A DNA stretch of 64,000 nt. Source: Saccharopolyspora phatthalungensis. GTDB taxonomy: Bacteria; Actinomycetota; Actinomycetes; Mycobacteriales; Pseudonocardiaceae. The stretch lies in the NCBI RefSeq assembly GCF_014203395.1, contig NZ_JACHIW010000001.1, positions 5,625,501 to 5,689,500 on the forward strand, written 5' to 3'. The position numbers were made by a program, and so were the translations under genes. This document shows positions 36,841-45,485 of this stretch, piece after piece; the first letter of the stretch is position 1; every line of letters begins with the position of its first letter. A model generated the notes under the pieces. The model saw nothing but the letters and a program-made list of their open reading frames with translations. It had not been told where the DNA came from and did not search any database.

Positions 36841-38259
36841 TCAGTCCTGTGCTTCGTCGATCGTGTCGCGTGTCCGCAGCCAGGCCGAGTAGAGCTCCGC
36901 GTAGCGCGCCGAGCGGGCCGCGTCGGGTTCGATCTCGCGCACGCCGCCGAGCAGACGTGACCGTAGCTCGTCCGGATCCGTGGCTTCGCCGGATCCGGCG
37001 AAGGCCAGCGATGCCGCGCCGAGCAGGGTCACGTCCGGCTCCGATGAGACCAGGAGCGGGCGCGCCAGAGCGTCGGCGCGTAGCTGCGCGACGTGCGCGC
37101 TGCGGGCAGAGCCTCCGGCGAGGGCGACCGGAAGCCGTCCGGATGGGTCGAGCAGATCGAGACCTTCGCGCACCGTGAACGTCGCGGCTTCCTGGGCGGC
37201 TCGGAGTAGATGCGCTGCCTCGTGCTCGGGCCGTTGTCCGAGTACCGCGCCGCGCGACCCGGGGCGCCAACGCGGAAAGCGCGAACCCGTCATGGTCGGT
37301 ATCACGGTGAGTCCATTGGCGCCTGGTGGGATCTCGGCGAGCCGTGCGTCCTCGACCGAGCCCACCAGGGAGCGCCATCGTGCGACCGCACCACCGGTCA
37401 GGCCGGTCGCTCCGCCGACGACGAAGCGCCCAGGTAGTACCGAGGGGTTGAGCACCGCGCCATCGGGCGCCTCCGCGGCGCGCGGCAGCAGGCGACCGAC
37501 GACGTCGGTCGTGCCCGCGACATCGGCGATGAGATCCTGGTCCGTACCCAGGAGCAGGCCGATGCCGACGGAGCCGTCCGGGCCGCCCGCCACCACGGGC
37601 AATCCGACCGGCAGGCCGGTGGCCGCGGCTGCCCCCGCAGTCAGCTCACCCACGACGGATACCGGTTCCACCTGAGGCGGGAACAACGACGGCTCCAGCC
37701 CGAGTTGTTCCAGCGCGGAAATGTTCCACGAGCGTCGGCGTACGTCAGCGGCCAGCGTGTAGGCGGCATTGATGGTGTCGGTCGCGAGCCGCCCGGTCAG
37801 CCGTGCCACCAGGTAGTCCTTGGGCGAAAGCACGGTGCCGACGCGCACGGCATGCCCCGGGTCCAGGCCGAGCAGGTAGGCGAGTGCCCCTCCGGTCAGA
37901 GCCGGACGGCCTGAGGCCCGAAGGATTTGCTGCGCCGTCGCGTGGTCGATGGCGCTGAGCTGGTGAGTGCCTCGGGAGTCGGCCCAACCGCCGCCCAGGT
38001 CGACGGGTTCGACGTCGGCGGCGACCGCGACCGTTCCGATGTGCGCGGCGATCGCCAGCGCCGACGGGACAGGGTGGTCCGCCAGCCCGGCGAGCGCGGC
38101 CAGCACCTCCTTGTGCAACGACTCCGCTTCGAAGGTCTCGCCGCCCAGGCTCGACGCGCGCGGGAGGTGGCTGGCGGAGACTATGTGCCCGTCGGCGTGC
38201 ACAAGAGCGGCGCGAACGGCGGAGGTGCCGACGTCGACGGCGATGACGTGGGCGCTCAT
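36841..38259 (-). CDS. FGGY family carbohydrate kinase
   Basis: A 472-residue kinase of the xylulokinase/gluconokinase superfamily. The N-terminal phosphate loop is VIAVDVGTSAVRAALVHADG. The second ATPase half begins DLIADVAGTTDVVGRLLP, with VGGATGLTGGAVARWRS and the adenosine motif LPVALAGGSARSAHVAQLRA. It would phosphorylate a sugar, polyol or hydroxy acid. It is the last gene of a seven-gene minus-strand operon and overlaps the GntR gene by four bases. A sugar-type kinase is unexpected beside CoA-transferase and TPP-enzyme genes. Confidence 0.85.
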   Translation of the reverse strand: MSAHVIAVDVGTSAVRAALVHADGHIVSASHLPRASSLGGETFEAESLHKEVLAALAGLADHPVPSALAIAAHIGTVAVAADVEPVDLGGGWADSRGTHQLSAIDHATAQQILRASGRPALTGGALAYLLGLDPGHAVRVGTVLSPKDYLVARLTGRLATDTINAAYTLAADVRRRSWNISALEQLGLEPSLFPPQVEPVSVVGELTAGAAAATGLPVGLPVVAGGPDGSVGIGLLLGTDQDLIADVAGTTDVVGRLLPRAAEAPDGAVLNPSVLPGRFVVGGATGLTGGAVARWRSLVGSVEDARLAEIPPGANGLTVIPTMTGSRFPRWRPGSRGAVLGQRPEHEAAHLLRAAQEAATFTVREGLDLLDPSGRLPVALAGGSARSAHVAQLRADALARPLLVSSEPDVTLLGAASLAFAGSGEATDPDELRSRLLGGVREIEPDAARSARYAELYSAWLRTRDTIDEAQD

Positions 38260-38972
38260 TCGGCATCGATCCGGAGCAGCACGGGGAACTCCGGCAGGGT
38301 CCAGCTCGTGGTGAACTCCACGATCTCGCCGGCCCCACCGTAAGTCGTGCGGCGGGATTCGAGCACGGCTCTTCCCTGCTCAGTACCGAGCATCGCGGCC
38401 TGCTCCAGGGTGAGCAGGGCCCCGGTCATGGACTGGTCGGCATAACGCAACTGGACACCGAAGCGCTCATTGAGCGTCCGGTAGAGGGAGCCGCCGAGCA
38501 AGGGCTCGCGGCACAGCGACGGTGCCACGGCGTACGGCACCCAGGCATCTTGCAGGGCGGCGGCGGTATTGCCGATCAACCGCACTCGGGTGATGCGGTT
38601 GACCACATCGCCCTTGGCGATGCCGAAGACCTCGGCCACCTCGGCAGTCGCCCGCGTCGTCTCGGCACGCACGATCCGGCTCGACACCTCCCCGGAGGTG
38701 CCCGCGATCTCGTCGGCGAAGGAACGCAGCCGGTTGAGCCGACGCCCGCGTTTCGCGGTCTCGCTGACGAAGGTGCCGCTGCCCTGCTTGCGCACGACGA
38801 AATTCTCGGAGCCCAGGAGATCGAGCGCTTGGCGCACGGTCATCCGGCTGACCCCGTACTGCCTGGCGAGATCGTTCTCGCCGGGCAGCTGCGCTGCCGG
38901 GGCCAGCGCGCCGGCCTGGATCTGCGAGACGATGTCGTCGTAGATGATCCGATACCTGGGTGCGCGCACCAT
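38256..38972 (-). CDS. GntR/HutC family regulator (UTRA domain)
   Basis: A 238-residue repressor-type protein. The winged HTH (residues about 5-70) reads YRIIYDDIVSQIQAGALAPA, then LARQYGVSRMTVRQALDLLG and KQGSGTFVSE. The C-terminal UTRA domain senses a small metabolite. It lies inside the operon, two bases after the CoA-transferase stop and overlapping the kinase start (ATGA), so it is probably the pathway-specific regulator. The dyad at 45340-45353 ahead of the first gene is a good candidate operator. Confidence 0.9.
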   Translation of the reverse strand: MVRAPRYRIIYDDIVSQIQAGALAPAAQLPGENDLARQYGVSRMTVRQALDLLGSENFVVRKQGSGTFVSETAKRGRRLNRLRSFADEIAGTSGEVSSRIVRAETTRATAEVAEVFGIAKGDVVNRITRVRLIGNTAAALQDAWVPYAVAPSLCREPLLGGSLYRTLNERFGVQLRYADQSMTGALLTLEQAAMLGTEQGRAVLESRRTTYGGAGEIVEFTTSWTLPEFPVLLRIDAE

Positions 38973-38974
38973 GA

Positions 38975-40180
38975 TCAGATCGCTCCTGCTTGGTGTAGCC
39001 GGATCAGGTCCTCGTCGGACATCCCCAGGATCGCCCGGTACACGTGCTCGTTGTCCTCGCCCACCCGCGGCGGCGCTTTGCGGACGGTGGGCGGGGTTTT
39101 TTCCATCTTGATCGGGTTGCCGGGCATGCGAATGGTTCCGAGTTCCGGGTGTTCGGACTCGACGATCATGTCACGCGCGGCGATCTGCGGTGACTTCGCT
39201 ACCTCGGCGACGGAGGCGACCTTGGCGTTCGGCACGCCCGCCTCATCGAGCGTGTGCGCGATGTCGTCCGACGTGCGAGTGGCCGCCCACGCGCCGATCT
39301 CGCCCTCCAGGAATTCCTGGTGTTCCATCCTGCCCTGCACGGTGGCGAAGCGCGGGTCCTCGGTAAGGTCCGGCCGCTTCATCACCGCGCAGAGCTTGGG
39401 GAACAGCGAGGCCGTTCCCGCCTGGATGTAGATCGGGCCGTCCGCGGCCTCGTAGACGTTGACCGGTGCCGTCAGCAGGTCACGCGATCCGCTGCGCGGC
39501 ATGTCCAGGTCGAGCATGAGCTGGGCGATGAGGCGGATGCCGAGGGCGGAAAACATCGTGTCGAACGACGCGACGTCCACGAGTTGACCTTCGCCCGTGC
39601 GTTCGCGGTGCAGGATCGCCAGCAGGGTACCGATCGCGGCCTGGTAGGCCGTGGTGTAGTCGGCGATGTAGGTGCCGCTTAAGGTCGGCTTCCCGTCGGG
39701 CTCACCGGTCATGCTCATGAGCCCGGACGACGCTTGCGAGATGGCGTCGAAGAGGGCGCGACGCGAGTCCGGTCCAGTCTGGCCGAAGCCGGAGACCGAC
39801 ACGAGGACGATGTCGGGGTTGAGCTCCTTCATGCGCTCGTAGCCGATGCCCATCTTCTCGATCGTGCCCGGGCGGTAGTTCTCCACCACGACATCCGCCC
39901 ACTCGATGAGCCTTTCGAGGATGCCGAGGGCTTCGGGGTGGCGGGTGTCCAGGCTCGCGTCGTACTTGTTCCGGTGGTACAGGAACATGTAGATGCTTTC
40001 GTCCCGATGGTAGGGCCCGTGGTGGCGGGAGTCCTCCCCGCTGGGACGCTCGATCTTGACGACCTCGGCGCCGAAGTCGGCCAGGATCTGAGTGCACAGC
40101 GGCCCCGCGATGAACCGTGAGAGGTCCAGGACCTTCACTCCGGTGAGCGGCCCCGTTGTCGCTTCCGGCATCCTCGTCAT
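38975..40180 (-). CDS. CaiB/BaiF family CoA-transferase
   Basis: A 401-residue family III CoA-transferase: GVKVLDLSRFIAGPLCTQIL, FGAEVVKIERPSGEDSRHHG, a VVVENYRPGTIEKMGIGYER loop, and ALFDAISQASSGLMSMTGEP containing the catalytic aspartate (FDAISQA). It would move CoA between a donor and an organic acid. The start at 40180 overlaps the TPP-enzyme stop as ATGA; ATG 40171, with AAGGAGG further upstream, is an alternative. Cooperation with the TPP enzyme and the MaoC-like proteins in acid catabolism is inferred from the operon. Confidence 0.9.
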   Translation of the reverse strand: MTRMPEATTGPLTGVKVLDLSRFIAGPLCTQILADFGAEVVKIERPSGEDSRHHGPYHRDESIYMFLYHRNKYDASLDTRHPEALGILERLIEWADVVVENYRPGTIEKMGIGYERMKELNPDIVLVSVSGFGQTGPDSRRALFDAISQASSGLMSMTGEPDGKPTLSGTYIADYTTAYQAAIGTLLAILHRERTGEGQLVDVASFDTMFSALGIRLIAQLMLDLDMPRSGSRDLLTAPVNVYEAADGPIYIQAGTASLFPKLCAVMKRPDLTEDPRFATVQGRMEHQEFLEGEIGAWAATRTSDDIAHTLDEAGVPNAKVASVAEVAKSPQIAARDMIVESEHPELGTIRMPGNPIKMEKTPPTVRKAPPRVGEDNEHVYRAILGMSDEDLIRLHQAGAI

Positions 40181-41877
40181 CCCTCCTTCGTTTGCTGCGC
40201 GACGAACGACGGGAAGGTCCACGCGTTGACGGTGCGGTCGATCCGCACGTCCAGGACCACCGGCGCACCCGCGGCGAAGGCGTCCGCGACGCGTCGGCGC
40301 AGCTTAGGCAGGCTGTTGATCACCTCGCCGTCGACTCCCATCGCGCGGGCCGCCATGCCGAAGTCGACGGGTCCGAAGTCGACGCCGATCGTACGGCCGT
40401 TGAAGTGCAGTTCCTGTTCCTGCCGGATGTTGCCGTAGCTGGAGTCGTTGAGGACGACGATGCAGACGTTGCCGCCGACGCGCGCGAGCGTCTCGATCTC
40501 GCCGAGGCTCATGCCGAGCGAACCGTCTCCGATCATGGCGAGTACGGGGCGGCGAGGGTCGATCAGTGACGCCGCGATCGCAGAGGGCAGTGCGAACCCC
40601 ATGTTGCCGAAGCCGACCGGCTTGATGTAGGTGTTGGGCCGTGTGATCTCCCAGAGGAACGACCACACACCGGGGTTTCCGGCGTCGGGGATCAGCAGGG
40701 TCTCTTCCGGCGAGACCTCGCGGAGGGTGCGCACGATGTCGGCCGGTGAGAGGTCTCCCTCGGCCTCGGTGTTCTGGACCTCCGAGCCCTGCCACCACAC
40801 GGTGCGCGCCTTTTGCAGCGACGCGATCCACTCCGCGCGCCCGTGCCTGGCATTCTCGGCACGCTCGCCGACGGCCGCGACGAGGTCACGGGCGAACGAG
40901 CCGAGATCGCTCACCACCCCCTGGGTGACCTCGGAGTAGTAGCGGCCGATCATGGTCGGGTCGACGTCGACCTGGATGACCTCGGGCAGCTTGCGCTTCC
41001 ACCGTCCCGTCGACACGGCGTTCAGGCTGTTGCCGAGGGCGAGCACGACGTCGGCATCGGCGAGGACCTCGCCGGACAGCGCGGTGCCCATCCGGCTGAC
41101 AGCGCCGAACACGAGCGGATGGGTCGTCGGAACCGAGCCGATGCCGTTGAAGGTCGTGACGACGGGGATGCCGAGGGCGTCGGCGAGGGCCAGCACGTCA
41201 TCGCTGGCGCGTGCGCGGTTGCCGCCGTTGCCCAGCCAGATGACCGGCCGATCGGCACTCAGCACGCGTTCGGCGACCCGGGCGAGGGCGACCGGGTTGG
41301 CGGAGGGGCGCTCGCTGACCCACTGCTGGCTCGGGTGCACCTCGGGAACGCTGGGCGGGTTGAGGACTTCGCCCTCGATGGTGTCGCGGGCGAAGTCGAG
41401 GTGCACCGGGCCGGGGTTGCCGGTGAGCGCGTTGACGTAGGCCTCTTCCATGGCCTGCTTGATCGACGAGGCGTGGGCCACGAGTCGGGAGTACTTGACG
41501 AGCGGCTTGATGAGCTCGACGTGGTCGGCGTTCTGCGCGTCGTCCTTGTGGATGTTCTCGCCGTTGTTGTTGCAGGTGAGAACAAAGCCGGGGCTGGAGT
41601 CGCGGTAGGCGCCGCCGACGCCGGTCAGGAGGTTGGTCGCGCCGGGGCCGGTGGTCGAGATGCAGGCGGCCGGCTTGCCGGTGAGTCGTCCGTAGGCATC
41701 CATCATCACGGCGGCCGCGTTCTCGTGGCGGGTGTGAATGACCTCGATCCCGGGGGTGTCGATGATCGCGTCGGTGATGGCGAGGGTCTGGCCGCCGACG
41801 ACGCCGAAGACGTACTCGACGCCGAAGGAGCGCAGCATGTCAACGACGAGCTGGCCGCCGGTCTTGGGAGTGCTCAT
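40177..41877 (-). CDS. Thiamine pyrophosphate enzyme (acetolactate synthase-like)
   Basis: A 566-residue TPP-dependent enzyme of the acetohydroxyacid synthase/2-oxoacid decarboxylase class. The pyrimidine domain has the catalytic glutamate in IHTRHENAAAVMMDAYGRLT, and STTGPGATNLLTGVGGAYRD follows. The TPP/Mg motif is GDGSLGMSLGEIETLARVGG ending VLNDSSYGN. It is not in an ilv operon and has no small subunit, so it is probably a catabolic decarboxylase, lyase or oxalyl-CoA-decarboxylase-like enzyme. It lies 34 bases after the MaoC gene and overlaps the CoA-transferase start. Confidence 0.85.
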   Translation of the reverse strand: MSTPKTGGQLVVDMLRSFGVEYVFGVVGGQTLAITDAIIDTPGIEVIHTRHENAAAVMMDAYGRLTGKPAACISTTGPGATNLLTGVGGAYRDSSPGFVLTCNNNGENIHKDDAQNADHVELIKPLVKYSRLVAHASSIKQAMEEAYVNALTGNPGPVHLDFARDTIEGEVLNPPSVPEVHPSQQWVSERPSANPVALARVAERVLSADRPVIWLGNGGNRARASDDVLALADALGIPVVTTFNGIGSVPTTHPLVFGAVSRMGTALSGEVLADADVVLALGNSLNAVSTGRWKRKLPEVIQVDVDPTMIGRYYSEVTQGVVSDLGSFARDLVAAVGERAENARHGRAEWIASLQKARTVWWQGSEVQNTEAEGDLSPADIVRTLREVSPEETLLIPDAGNPGVWSFLWEITRPNTYIKPVGFGNMGFALPSAIAASLIDPRRPVLAMIGDGSLGMSLGEIETLARVGGNVCIVVLNDSSYGNIRQEQELHFNGRTIGVDFGPVDFGMAARAMGVDGEVINSLPKLRRRVADAFAAGAPVVLDVRIDRTVNAWTFPSFVAQQTKEG

Positions 41878-41911
41878 GTAGCGGATCGGCTTTCTGTGTC
41901 GGTGCGGTCGG

Positions 41912-42919
41912 TCAGGACGCGGGCACGGTCGCGCTGGCCCAGCCGGCCGTCATGAGACGGCCGTCCGAGTCGCGGCGTACCCAGATCTCCATGTCGACGT
42001 GGTGACCGTCGTCGACGGGGGTGACGGCGGTCACCACGCCGGTCGTGGTGAACTGCTCGAAGACGTCGAGCGGTGCGAGGAACTTGACTCGCATCCACCC
42101 CGAGGTGAGGAAGTTCGGTCCACATCGGAGGGTGAGCAGCTGGGCGAGGACCCCGAACTGCTGTTGGCCCTGCACGATCGGCGCTCGCAGGCCACCGGCG
42201 CGGGCCACGTCGATGTCGTTGTGGATGTTGCGGACGTATTCGCCGATGCGGCTGAACACGGCCGCCTGCTCGGCGGTGATCGTTTTGCGCAGTGGCGCGA
42301 GCACGTCGCCGACCCGGACGTCGGCGTCCACGGTCTCGATGACCCGTGCGTTGTCGTCCACTTCGCCGGTGACCCGGCGGCTCGGCGTCGCCGAGCCGCG
42401 CCCGCCGATCGCGCCGGGGGTGGTCTTGAGGATCTCGACGCCGCGGTGGCGGACGAGACTGCGGCCGTCCTCGCCGGTCGCCTGAGCCTCCATCACGACG
42501 TAGCCCTCGCCACGGCGTTCGTAGGCTTCCGTGTAGGTTCCGGTGAGCGTGACGATCTCGTCCAGCAAGGCCGGGTTGTCGAACCACATCTGTTCTTCGG
42601 TGTGGTAGCCGACGACCTTGCTGGCGGCGTAGACGAGCGTGAAGAGCTGGACGAGGTCATTGCCCAGCAACGCCGCGTGACCGATTCGTCGCCCGTTGAA
42701 GGGGCTTTCGTGCAGGTGCCAGGGCGAGTAGTCGTCGTGGGTAAAGGCGAAGCGCTTGATCTTGTGCTCGTCCACGACCACTTGCGCGGTGCCGAGCTTT
42801 TCGGGGATGTCGAGGTTCTCGAACTCCGGCTCCTTGAGCCCCGCCTCCAGATCCTCGGTCTTGAGGGCTCGACGCGGATCGGTCAGGTCCCGCCACGGGC
42901 TTTCGGACGGGTCGGTCAT
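41912..42919 (-). CDS. MaoC-like double-hotdog dehydratase/hydratase 1
   Basis: A 335-residue protein with two hotdog domains. The N-terminal domain resembles the FAS1-like dehydratase domain (KIKRFAFTHDDYSPWHLHES). The C-terminal domain carries the MaoC hydratase pattern RNIHNDIDVARAGGLRAPIV then QGQQQFG, with Asp and His in the expected active-site positions. It probably hydrates or dehydrates an acyl-CoA. The start overlaps the transporter stop (ATGA). It is paralogous to the first gene of the operon, with which it could form a heteromer. Confidence 0.82.
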   Translation of the reverse strand: MTDPSESPWRDLTDPRRALKTEDLEAGLKEPEFENLDIPEKLGTAQVVVDEHKIKRFAFTHDDYSPWHLHESPFNGRRIGHAALLGNDLVQLFTLVYAASKVVGYHTEEQMWFDNPALLDEIVTLTGTYTEAYERRGEGYVVMEAQATGEDGRSLVRHRGVEILKTTPGAIGGRGSATPSRRVTGEVDDNARVIETVDADVRVGDVLAPLRKTITAEQAAVFSRIGEYVRNIHNDIDVARAGGLRAPIVQGQQQFGVLAQLLTLRCGPNFLTSGWMRVKFLAPLDVFEQFTTTGVVTAVTPVDDGHHVDMEIWVRRDSDGRLMTAGWASATVPAS

Positions 42920-44280
42920 CGGGCTTCCTCGCTCTCTTCGCCGATGCGCGCCATGTCGGACTTGTTGGTCTCGGGGGCCATGACCGCGCAGGCCAAGCCG
43001 ATCAGCGTGGAGATCGCCGTGATGAGGGCGATCGGCCAAGGATCTCCGTGCGTGGCGGCCAGCAGCGCCGTCGAGGCGAGCGGCCACAGGCCGATCAGGA
43101 TGCTCGGGATCTGCGCTGCCAACGAGATACCGGTGTAGCGGACCTTCGTGCCGAACAACTCCGAGAAGAACGCCGGTTCGACGCCGTAGACCGCGCCTAC
43201 TCCGATCGCGTAGGCAACGGCGTAGATCACGTACATCAGCAGGATGGAGTCGGAGTCGAGGATCCAGAAGAATGGGAACGCGACAACGGTTCCGACTACG
43301 GAGCCGATGATGAAGACCGCGCGCCGGCCGATCCGGTCGGACAGCTTGCCGAAGTAGTAGTAGGTGTAGATCGCCAGCGCAGCCGCGATCGTGCTGGCGA
43401 GGAGTACGTCCGTGCGCGGGATCTTGGTGTAGTTCGTCGCGAACGTGAGGCCGATCGTGAGGATGATGTAGCCGAAGACCGCCTCACCGAACCGCATGCC
43501 CATCGCGAGCAGCAGCGGCCGCTTGAACTTCCGGAACAGTTCGGCGATCGGCATCTTCTCTTTGGCGTCGGCGCTTTGTTGCTCCAGCCGTTCCTGTGCG
43601 GCTTGGAAGGCGGGTGTCTCGGTGAGCCTGAAACGGATGAACAGCCCGACCGCGATGAGCACGGCGCTGAGCAGGAATGGGACGCGCCAGCCCCACGAGA
43701 GCAGCGCATCGTCGGGCAGCAGTGAGACGAGCGCGAAAATGCTCGTGGAGAAGACCAGACCCACGGCGTTGCCGATCTGCGGGAAACTGCCGTATGCGCC
43801 ACGTTTGTTCTCGGGCGCGTATTCGACCGCGACCAGCGACGCGCCGCCCCACTCCCCGCCGACGCCGAAACCTTGCACGAGCCGGAGCACGACCAGCAGC
43901 GTCGGGGCCCAGATCCCGATGTCCTTGGTCGTGGGTAGCAAGCCGATGAGGAAGGTCGAGATTCCCATCATCATGAGGGTGGTGATGAGCGCGGCCTTCC
44001 GGCCGAATTTGTCGCCGAAGTGGCCGAAGACGATGCCGCCCACCGGGCGGGCGACGAAGCCGACGCCGAAGACCGCGAAGGCAGAGAGCGTTCCGATGAT
44101 CGGATCCGCGTTGTTGGGGAAGAACAATTTGCCGAACACCAGCGCGGAGGCGGTGCCGAAGATGAAGTAGTCGTACCACTCGACCGCGGTACCGACGAGG
44201 CTGGCGACGGCGGCCCGCTGGGCCAGCTTGGTACGTTCCCGCTCGGTTGCGGGGGGCGCGGTGGAGGAGGTTTCTGCCAT
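42916..44280 (-). CDS. MHS family MFS transporter (organic acid/H+ symporter)
   Basis: A 454-residue, 12-helix MFS protein of the metabolite:H+ symporter type. The N-terminus VASLVGTAVEWYDYFIFGTA and VGFVARPVGGIVFGHFGDKF then GRKAALI are the family signatures. An acidic residue in helix 1 and the RGAYGSFPQIGNAVG motif are also present. Members carry shikimate, alpha-ketoglutarate, citrate or similar acids, so it is the likely importer of the substrate handled by this operon. Confidence 0.9.
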   Translation of the reverse strand: MAETSSTAPPATERERTKLAQRAAVASLVGTAVEWYDYFIFGTASALVFGKLFFPNNADPIIGTLSAFAVFGVGFVARPVGGIVFGHFGDKFGRKAALITTLMMMGISTFLIGLLPTTKDIGIWAPTLLVVLRLVQGFGVGGEWGGASLVAVEYAPENKRGAYGSFPQIGNAVGLVFSTSIFALVSLLPDDALLSWGWRVPFLLSAVLIAVGLFIRFRLTETPAFQAAQERLEQQSADAKEKMPIAELFRKFKRPLLLAMGMRFGEAVFGYIILTIGLTFATNYTKIPRTDVLLASTIAAALAIYTYYYFGKLSDRIGRRAVFIIGSVVGTVVAFPFFWILDSDSILLMYVIYAVAYAIGVGAVYGVEPAFFSELFGTKVRYTGISLAAQIPSILIGLWPLASTALLAATHGDPWPIALITAISTLIGLACAVMAPETNKSDMARIGEESEEAR

Positions 44281-44340
44281 GATGACTCCCTTGTCGATCT
44301 GAAGGCAGTTCGTTGAGCAGGGGGAAGCGGGGCTGGCCGG

Positions 44341-45294
44341 TCAGATCAACGAATGCGGACGATTCGGGTCGTCCTCGACGCGTGCGGAGGCCCAGCCGAG
44401 CGCGGTGCGCGTCCCGTCGGACTTGTCCACCCAGACTTCCAGGTCAAGCCGGTCGTCGCTGGCGCCGACGACGGCACCGCCGGTGGTCAGTTCGTCCCCG
44501 ACGAAGGCGGGCGAAACGAAGCGCAGGTCGAGTTCGCCGGAGGTGAAAAAGCTCGCGCCGAAGACCTCGACCAGGTTGGCGATGATGAGCCCGGTTTGCT
44601 GCTGAGCCTGCACGATCGTGCGGTCGAGCCCGGAAGCGGCTGCCTTGGTCTGGTGCGTGTGCACGTTGGCGTAGCCGCGCCCGGCCCAGGAGAAGACCGA
44701 CATCTGGTCCTGGGTGAATGTCGTTGTCCGCGTGGGGATGGCGGCGTGCTCGGGGGCGTCGAGCCGGGCCCGGCTGACCACGGGCAGGCTCGCGTCGACC
44801 GTGCCTCGTACCGTGCGCGGGCGTTGGTCGTTCGCGGCCCGGCTCTTGCCGACGACCTCGCCCGCGACGGTGCGCATGATCTCCTTGCCGACGTGGCGCA
44901 CCAGCAGCCGCCCGTCCGCCCCGCGTGCTTCGGCTTCGAGTACGACGTAGCCCTGGCCACGGCGCTCGTACTTCTCGACGTAGCCGCCCTCGATCGTCAC
45001 CGTCTCGCCCACGGGGATGGGGGAGTGGAACGTGAGGTGCTCGTGGGTGTGCAGGCCCTGCGCCGTGTTCCCGTCGTAGTTCTCGTAAAAGAGGAACAGC
45101 AGATCGTTGGCGAGCACGAGCGGGTGGCCGACCGGGCCGCCGAACGGTGAGTCGTCGAAGTACCAGGACCCGAAGTCGTCCTCGCTGTAGGCGTAGTCGA
45201 GCACCTTGCGTCGGTCGACCGTCACGCTAACCGGCCCCATCGGCTCGGGAACCTCGACCAGCTCGAAGCGAGCATCTTTCAGCTGCGACGCCAT
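44341..45294 (-). CDS. MaoC-like double-hotdog protein 2
   Basis: A 317-residue paralogue of the protein at 41912-42919. It shares YSEDDFGSWYFDDSPFGGPV, the YERRGQGYVVLEAEARGADG segment and a C-terminal hotdog reading YANVHTHQTKAAASGLDRTI. Where the first protein has HNDID this one has HTHQT, so the catalytic aspartate appears lost. Such pairs can form a dimer with one active and one structural subunit. Start ATG 45294 follows GGAGGTGACA. It is the first gene of the seven-gene operon. Confidence 0.8.
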   Translation of the reverse strand: MASQLKDARFELVEVPEPMGPVSVTVDRRKVLDYAYSEDDFGSWYFDDSPFGGPVGHPLVLANDLLFLFYENYDGNTAQGLHTHEHLTFHSPIPVGETVTIEGGYVEKYERRGQGYVVLEAEARGADGRLLVRHVGKEIMRTVAGEVVGKSRAANDQRPRTVRGTVDASLPVVSRARLDAPEHAAIPTRTTTFTQDQMSVFSWAGRGYANVHTHQTKAAASGLDRTIVQAQQQTGLIIANLVEVFGASFFTSGELDLRFVSPAFVGDELTTGGAVVGASDDRLDLEVWVDKSDGTRTALGWASARVEDDPNRPHSLI

Positions 45295-45339
45295 TGTCAC
45301 CTCCACATCGGCCCCGGCGAGGGGGCACCGAAATGACTA

Positions 45340-45353
45340 GTTGTATAGACGAC
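45340..45353. promoter_or_regulatory. Candidate GntR/HutC operator
   Basis: GTTGT-ATAG-ACGAC is a near-palindrome with one mismatch between its arms and a TATAG-type centre, as in HutC-family sites. It lies 46 bases upstream of the operon's first start codon. The GntR protein encoded within the operon is the likely binder, but this is inferred from position and symmetry. Confidence 0.55.
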
Positions 45354-45485
45354 TTGGCGAGAAAGGTAGGCCGCGATTCCGGCGTTGTCAACCCGTCGTG
45401 AGGTCGGGCCGCGCGGAACCGAACCGATCCGGGGGCGGTGGTCTCCGATTTTGCCTAAACTTGGGAAGATCGGTGTGGCTCAGGC

